DNA from: DASQHY01 sp035602605 | GTDB lineage: Bacteria > Acidobacteriota > Terriglobia > Acidiferrales > UBA7541 | Direction of reading: 5' to 3' | Assembly (NCBI GenBank): GCA_035602605.1 | Contig: DATNLZ010000137.1 | Span: 1-64,000 of the forward strand | DNA length: 64,000 nucleotides | Shown here: one piece after another, positions 59,588-64,000 of the stretch | Layout: each line of letters starts with the position of its first letter | How positions within the stretch are numbered: position 1 is the first letter of the stretch | Notes under the pieces: generated by a model | Database searches by the model: none | Seen by the model: the letters and a program-made list of their open reading frames with translations, nothing else | Told to the model about the DNA's origin: nothing | Program-made: the position numbers and the translations under genes

Positions 59588-61042
59588 ATGGCGCAAAAAG
59601 AAAAGATCATGGTGGTTGACGATGAACCGAGTATCCGAAAATATCTGCAGACTCTGCTCGAATTAGAAGGCTTTGAAGTTTTGGCGGTGAGCTCAGGCAA
59701 AGAGGCGCTCGACAAGGTGAACGATGGGGAGCGGCCGGATCTGGTGATTTTGGATGTTCTGATGCCGGAAATGAATGGGCTCGAAACCCTCAAGCAATTA
59801 TTGCAGATTGAGCGATCGCTCAACGTGATCATGCTGTCCTGCTCGAATGAGGTAGGCACCGTGGTAGAAGCCATCCGCCTGGGGGCCCACGATTACCTTA
59901 CCAAGCCATTCGAGAAAACCGAACTCGACGCGGCGATGTTGAAATCCCGACAGAAAAAACAGCTTCAGGCCGAGAACCAGGCCTTGCGTGAGTACTGCGA
60001 TCATTTGACCGAAGACTTGAGCTTTCTGGCAGCCAGCCCACAAATGGTCCGTATTCGCCAGCAGATTTTGCAGATCGCACCGGTAGACGTGCCGGTATTT
60101 ATATCCGGTGAAAGCGGAGTGGGTAAAGAGGTGGTGGCGCGCATGATTCACATGCGCTCTACGCGACGTAACCAGCCTTTTGTGAAGGTCAACTGCGCGG
60201 CGCTGCCAGGCGAATTGCTGGAGTCGGAATTATTTGGGTTTGAGCAGGGTGCGTTCACCGGCGCGGTGCGCTCGAAGCCGGGCAAGTTTGAATTGGCTAA
60301 CAAGGGTACGATCTTTTTGGACGAAATTGCGGAGATGACCACGCATCTGCAAGCTAAGCTGCTGCACGTGCTGCAGGATCATCAATATTCACGACTAGGT
60401 GGGCGACATCTCGTGGATACCGACGTGCGAGTCCTTGCAGCCACCAACGTCGAAGTCCAAGAGGCTATGAAATCCGGCAAGCTCCGTGAGGATCTTTATT
60501 ACCGGCTCAACGTGCTTTCCATCAATGTGCCGCCGCTGCGCGAGCGCACCTCAGAAATTCCGCTGCTCTTCAAACATTTCCTGATCAAGTACAGCGAGAA
60601 ATTCAACAAGGACGCGCCGCAGCCTTCCGAGCACCTGCTGGAGGCGGCGATACGCTATCCGTGGCCAGGCAACCTTCGCGAGCTTGAAAACTTTGTGAAA
60701 CGTTACGTTATTCTGGAGGACGATGAAGGAAGCTTCCGTGAGCTGCTGGAAATGTCGGCAGCGCGCCAGCGAACGTCTCCACGAGAAGAACCTGTCGCGC
60801 CGCGCGAGCAAGGATTAAAGGCGCTGGTGCGCGGGCTAAAGGACGAAGCCGAAACCGAAGCAATCGCGGACGCGCTCGAGAAAACGCGGTGGTGCCGCAA
60901 GGACGCCGCCAAAATGCTGGGCATCAGTTATAAAGCGCTTCTGTACAAAATGCGGCAATTCAATTTGGATTCGCCGCGCGGACAACGCTCGAGCAGGCCG
61001 GCCGCGCCGGTACCGGTGACCCCAGGGGGGCGGGACGCGTAG
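59588..61042 (+). CDS. Sigma-54-dependent response regulator, NtrC family
   Basis: Transcription activator of 484 aa in three parts. The receiver (1-120) has Asp56 as phosphoacceptor in VILDVLMPEMNG, with Ser rather than Thr at the switch position (MLSCSNE). The AAA+ domain (about 145-385) has Walker A GESGVGKE (174-181), the sigma-54 contact loop GAFTGA (221-226) and Walker B TIFLDEI. The Fis-type helix-turn-helix (about 425-458) is AIADALEKTRWCRKDAAKML followed by ISYKALLYKMRQF. A short Pro-rich tail ends it. Paired with the preceding kinase; I saw no clear -24/-12 promoter in the window to name as a target. Confidence 0.94.
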   Translation: MAQKEKIMVVDDEPSIRKYLQTLLELEGFEVLAVSSGKEALDKVNDGERPDLVILDVLMPEMNGLETLKQLLQIERSLNVIMLSCSNEVGTVVEAIRLGAHDYLTKPFEKTELDAAMLKSRQKKQLQAENQALREYCDHLTEDLSFLAASPQMVRIRQQILQIAPVDVPVFISGESGVGKEVVARMIHMRSTRRNQPFVKVNCAALPGELLESELFGFEQGAFTGAVRSKPGKFELANKGTIFLDEIAEMTTHLQAKLLHVLQDHQYSRLGGRHLVDTDVRVLAATNVEVQEAMKSGKLREDLYYRLNVLSINVPPLRERTSEIPLLFKHFLIKYSEKFNKDAPQPSEHLLEAAIRYPWPGNLRELENFVKRYVILEDDEGSFRELLEMSAARQRTSPREEPVAPREQGLKALVRGLKDEAETEAIADALEKTRWCRKDAAKMLGISYKALLYKMRQFNLDSPRGQRSSRPAAPVPVTPGGRDA

Positions 61043-61462
61043 GAAGTATAGTCCCTGCAATCTGTTGCCTATTCGCGGCAGATGGTTACGCTTTTGGTTT
61101 GTGAAAGACTTCGCATTGCGGTTGGTTTGGCGGTACATACGAAAGCGTCAAGCCGGACTGCGACAGGAATGGGGGGGCGGCGCCTGCGGTAAAGATAGTC
61201 CGTTCCGCTGCATTATAAGTGAGATATGCGGGTAAGCCAGCGAACCGGGGAGTGGGCTGGAATGGTAATCGCAGTGAGGGGAAGATAGCTTCGAGCTTGG
61301 TGTGCAGATTGCAGCCTGTGGATTGAGGGAACGGTCAGTGGGGCAGATTTCCTATACCAGCCCGCGCGGCGACCCTTATTTAGGTATCCTCGACACCTCG
61401 TGGGCATTCACGGTCTGGGGATAGTCCGTACTAGGGCGAGTGGGATGGTGGAGGGCGGCAAG
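61043..61462. other. Intergenic region before the third PilZ gene
   Basis: About 420 bases. No recognisable RNA fold, promoter pair or sigma-54 site. A GGAGGGC ribosome-binding site at 61449-61455 belongs to the PilZ gene. Confidence 0.45.
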
Positions 61463-61801
61463 ATGACCGAGCGACGTGCGGCGCATCGATATGACCTTTC
61501 CTTACCGGTGATCATTCGAGTCCCCGTGGAGCGTATCGAGACTGCCCGAAATGGCAAAACCCGCGATATTTCAACACGCGGGGTGTATTTCACCATTGAC
61601 GAGGATCTGCAGGCGGGTTCCGAATTGGATATAACCCTTACGCTTCCAGCAGAAATTACCCAAGGGGCCGAGGTATTCGTGCGGGCGCAGGGTAAAGTTG
61701 TGCGTGTGGAAAAGAAGCACACCGAAAGTGATCTGCATCTGGGGGTAGCAGCGGTGATTGAGCGTTACGACATTATTCGTGGCGAGTCGCTGAAGGCTTA
61801 G
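61463..61801 (+). CDS. PilZ-domain protein
   Basis: A 112-aa PilZ protein. ERRAAHRYDLSLP carries RxxxR and DISTRGVYF the DxSxxG motif, followed by a beta-barrel (SELDITLTLPAEI, EVFVRAQGKVVRVEK). Both c-di-GMP contacts are present. Start 61463 (MTERRAAHR) is preferred over ATGs at 61400 and 61445 because GGAGGGC lies at the right distance. It closes a block of three PilZ-containing genes around a two-component system, so c-di-GMP and phosphorelay may act on the same process. Confidence 0.87.
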   Translation: MTERRAAHRYDLSLPVIIRVPVERIETARNGKTRDISTRGVYFTIDEDLQAGSELDITLTLPAEITQGAEVFVRAQGKVVRVEKKHTESDLHLGVAAVIERYDIIRGESLKA

Positions 61802-61862
61802 TGTCGCAGTTCCCATTGCCAGCTGAAACGTACTTGGTGGAAAAACTCATCGCCGGTGACTT

Positions 61863-64000
61863 CTAGTTGGGTAGAAGGCCAAAAACTTCCAAAGTAGTTT
61901 GCGTTCCGATGTAAACCTTCCCATTGGCAATCGTAGGAACTGTGAATTTAACATATTGCGGCGTGGGCACACCGGCTCTTAGAGTATCGTAATACTCGTT
62001 TGCGAGATTTGCTGGATCATAGGCGTGGAGTTGCACTCCGACGCGGCTGACGGTGTCAGCAGTGACGAGCCACACAATTCCGCTGTCGCTCGTGCCGCGC
62101 GAAGAGATATTGGGCACACCACCGGGATAAGGAAACGTATCCGAGGTTCGAGAAGTTGCTGTGGGCGACAGGCACGGAGTGAAACATTTCCGCAGAGGAT
62201 CAAATTGATAAGCGAACATCGGACGAAACGTTCCCGTATTTGGACCTGGAGACACGTATATGGAGTTGTTCCAGAAGGCCGGCGTGGTCCAAATGCCCCA
62301 GGGCGGAGCGATGGTAAATTTTTGAATGACCCGGTCGCCTCCTCCCGATCCCATCAGGTAACGCCCCATGTTGTCGCGATCGATAAGGTAGAAATTGGTG
62401 TCCTTGGCGGCAGCAAACATGAGGTGGGACGGATTGCCGGGAAGGTCGGGAAGAAGCACGGGGGCGGTCGAACCGAAATCAAGATCGTTCGAGCTGATAT
62501 AGAGTTGATTCGCTGGAGTGAAGTAATCCGCGACGGCAAGATCACCGCCATCGATAGCGAGTTTGAGGGCTGAGTCTGCGAAGTTGGTGCGCGGAGATCC
62601 GGAATCAAACGAGCCATTGCCGGTCACCACGTAGATGTTCCCGCTCGAATCCACCGACGGAGCAGCACCACTCATCCAGATCGACCCTTGACCTTCAGCA
62701 CCATCGGCCGTGGGGTTGAAAACCACTGCCCGCCGCAGTGTCGTGGCGTTGTACCCGATAACCCAGCCGTTATAAAACCCCTTGTCGCAGTGTGAAGACC
62801 AAGCGGTATAGACCACCCCGTTCGCCAGGACGAGGCCGGCCTTGTCATACTGAGTTGCCTGGCGGAAGCTTACGATGCCCCCTGAGGAACCTGCTCCGCG
62901 CCCCGGCACCGCGGCCTGGACTAAGACCGGGCCACCAAATTTTTCTGAGCCGTCCAAGATGTCCAGGGCGTGCAAGCGATTGAAGAAATTTCGGTTCGAG
63001 TCTTTGCTCTTGGTGACGGCATACAGCGTCTTGGTAATCGGATCTATGACCGGTGTCGCCGTGAGGCCAATGAGAGGCATTACATCCTCGCACGGAGCAC
63101 CGGGGGTGTCTTGCCAGGTAAAAGCGCTTTCGCCTGGACCGAGGAGACTTTTCTGCCATAGTGGCACGCACGGAGTGGCGCTACTATCGGCGTCGAAAGC
63201 ATAAATCGTGGCATTTTCAGTGGCGGCGAAGATGACGTTGTGCGTGCCCCTCCCCGGAATTGCCAGGTTGGCCATGTACAGGGGCTGGGCATATAGGTAG
63301 GCATCTACCGCGCATGAGAAAAGTTTCCCGAACGTAGTGCTGTTCACATTTGTGGGGTCGAGCGCATACTCTTTGGGGTTGACGCCTTGGCGCGTCGTGT
63401 CGCCTTCGATTCCACGCCAGCCAAAGACTCCCGCTAGATCGGTAACCGCTACCAAAGAAGATGCGCTGGAGGCAGGATCAACAAGGCTTTGAGCTGAAAT
63501 CGCGTGGCGGCCCACCGTCGTCCCCGGGGCATACACACCATCTGTGATCGTTCCCACCGAACTATTCCCATTGGCAATGTCATCGACAAACCAGTTCACA
63601 CGGGCATCAGTTGTGCCGGTTACCGTCACCGTGAAGCGCTGATTTTGGGACAGCGTGAGCGCGGCACGTTTCGGGCTGAGGGCGACTCTAACGCTTCCCG
63701 CAGCGAAAATCGTAATCGAGGCGGAAGTAGATCGAGCGGTGTCGGAGATAGAGGTCGCGGTGAGCGTGACTCGGGCCGGATTTGGAACTGCCGCGGGCGC
63801 TGTATACGTGACCGATGTCGAAGTGATGTTGCTCAGGGTCCCGCAAGATGCGTCTGCGCAGCCCGTTCCTGAGAGGCTCCAACTGACTCCTCTGTTGGCG
63901 GAGTCATTTTGCACCGTGGCCGTGAATGGCGCGTTCCTGATCGCCTGAACTGAGGTACTCGTCGGAGTTACAGACACAGTAATCGGAGGAGGTGGCGAAG
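61863..64000 (-). CDS. Extracellular Ig-like and PQQ-type beta-propeller protein (5' end beyond the window)
   Basis: Partial protein, at least 712 residues, running off the right edge. A GTG at 63977 is in frame, but the frame stays open with a Pro-rich lead (PPPPITVSVTP), so the true start is outside. Two or more bacterial Ig-like (Big-type) domains come first (about 1-190, GVSWSLSGTGCADASCGTLS, VNWFVDDIANGNSSVG), then a PQQ-enzyme-like propeller (VIFAATENATIYAFDADS, LYAVTKSKDSN, NIYVVTGNGSFD, KVYIGTQTTLEVFG). No quinoprotein catalytic residues are evident. Probably secreted; binding or structural rather than enzymatic. Confidence 0.8.
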   Translation of the reverse strand, partial: SPPPPITVSVTPTSTSVQAIRNAPFTATVQNDSANRGVSWSLSGTGCADASCGTLSNITSTSVTYTAPAAVPNPARVTLTATSISDTARSTSASITIFAAGSVRVALSPKRAALTLSQNQRFTVTVTGTTDARVNWFVDDIANGNSSVGTITDGVYAPGTTVGRHAISAQSLVDPASSASSLVAVTDLAGVFGWRGIEGDTTRQGVNPKEYALDPTNVNSTTFGKLFSCAVDAYLYAQPLYMANLAIPGRGTHNVIFAATENATIYAFDADSSATPCVPLWQKSLLGPGESAFTWQDTPGAPCEDVMPLIGLTATPVIDPITKTLYAVTKSKDSNRNFFNRLHALDILDGSEKFGGPVLVQAAVPGRGAGSSGGIVSFRQATQYDKAGLVLANGVVYTAWSSHCDKGFYNGWVIGYNATTLRRAVVFNPTADGAEGQGSIWMSGAAPSVDSSGNIYVVTGNGSFDSGSPRTNFADSALKLAIDGGDLAVADYFTPANQLYISSNDLDFGSTAPVLLPDLPGNPSHLMFAAAKDTNFYLIDRDNMGRYLMGSGGGDRVIQKFTIAPPWGIWTTPAFWNNSIYVSPGPNTGTFRPMFAYQFDPLRKCFTPCLSPTATSRTSDTFPYPGGVPNISSRGTSDSGIVWLVTADTVSRVGVQLHAYDPANLANEYYDTLRAGVPTPQYVKFTVPTIANGKVYIGTQTTLEVFGLLPN

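Overview
The window looks like chromosome from a soil-type Acidobacteriota. That is an inference from gene content: four large Oar-like TonB-dependent receptors (about 1120-1180 aa each, carboxypeptidase-regulatory domain plus plug plus barrel), an ASPIC/UnbV FG-GAP protein, secreted M14 and M28 peptidases, glycoside hydrolases, and tyrosine recombinases abutting tRNA genes. No ribosomal RNA is present to confirm it.

Layout. 0.1-3.5 kb (minus): enolase, a methyltransferase and glgC. 3.8-4.6 kb: rpsU with a TTG start and a double zinc-ribbon protein. 5-20.5 kb: three TonB-dependent receptors, an O-methyltransferase-like enzyme, guanine deaminase, an RmlD-like reductase, and the FG-GAP/UnbV protein. 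20.4-24.6 kb: TPR lipoprotein, lone receiver domain, MgtE and a cytosolic histidine kinase. 25.0-28.4 kb: a radical-SAM enzyme of the MoaA-like group that includes archaeal tetraether synthase, convergent with an alpha/beta hydrolase that has an operator-like promoter. 28.5-33.7 kb: a scarred integration region. A CAT-anticodon tRNA gene is split at its anticodon loop by about 4.9 kb. The insert carries a frameshifted integrase running straight into an intact CAT tRNA, plus galactoside genes truncated at both edges. A second integrase remnant faces the first. 33.7-37.2 kb: GH97 enzyme and MFS transporter. 37.5-46.2 kb: CapA-like protein, M14 peptidase, fourth TonB-dependent receptor and glucokinase. 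46.2-53.3 kb (minus): GlmS-isomerase-like protein, APC permease, M28 peptidase, MSOX-type oxidase and surE, which reads as peptide and amino-acid catabolism. 53.4-55.7 kb: tRNA-Pro, MerR regulator and Der. 56-61.8 kb: GGDEF-PilZ protein, two PilZ proteins, a PAS histidine kinase and an NtrC-type regulator. The right edge holds part of an extracellular Ig-like/beta-propeller protein.

The most notable points are the radical-SAM enzyme, in which a cysteine motif appears replaced by a His/Asp-rich one; the split tRNA with two inward-facing integrase-tRNA modules; and several palindromes lying inside or next to promoters. All functions are read from sequence motifs remembered for the families. No database search was possible.
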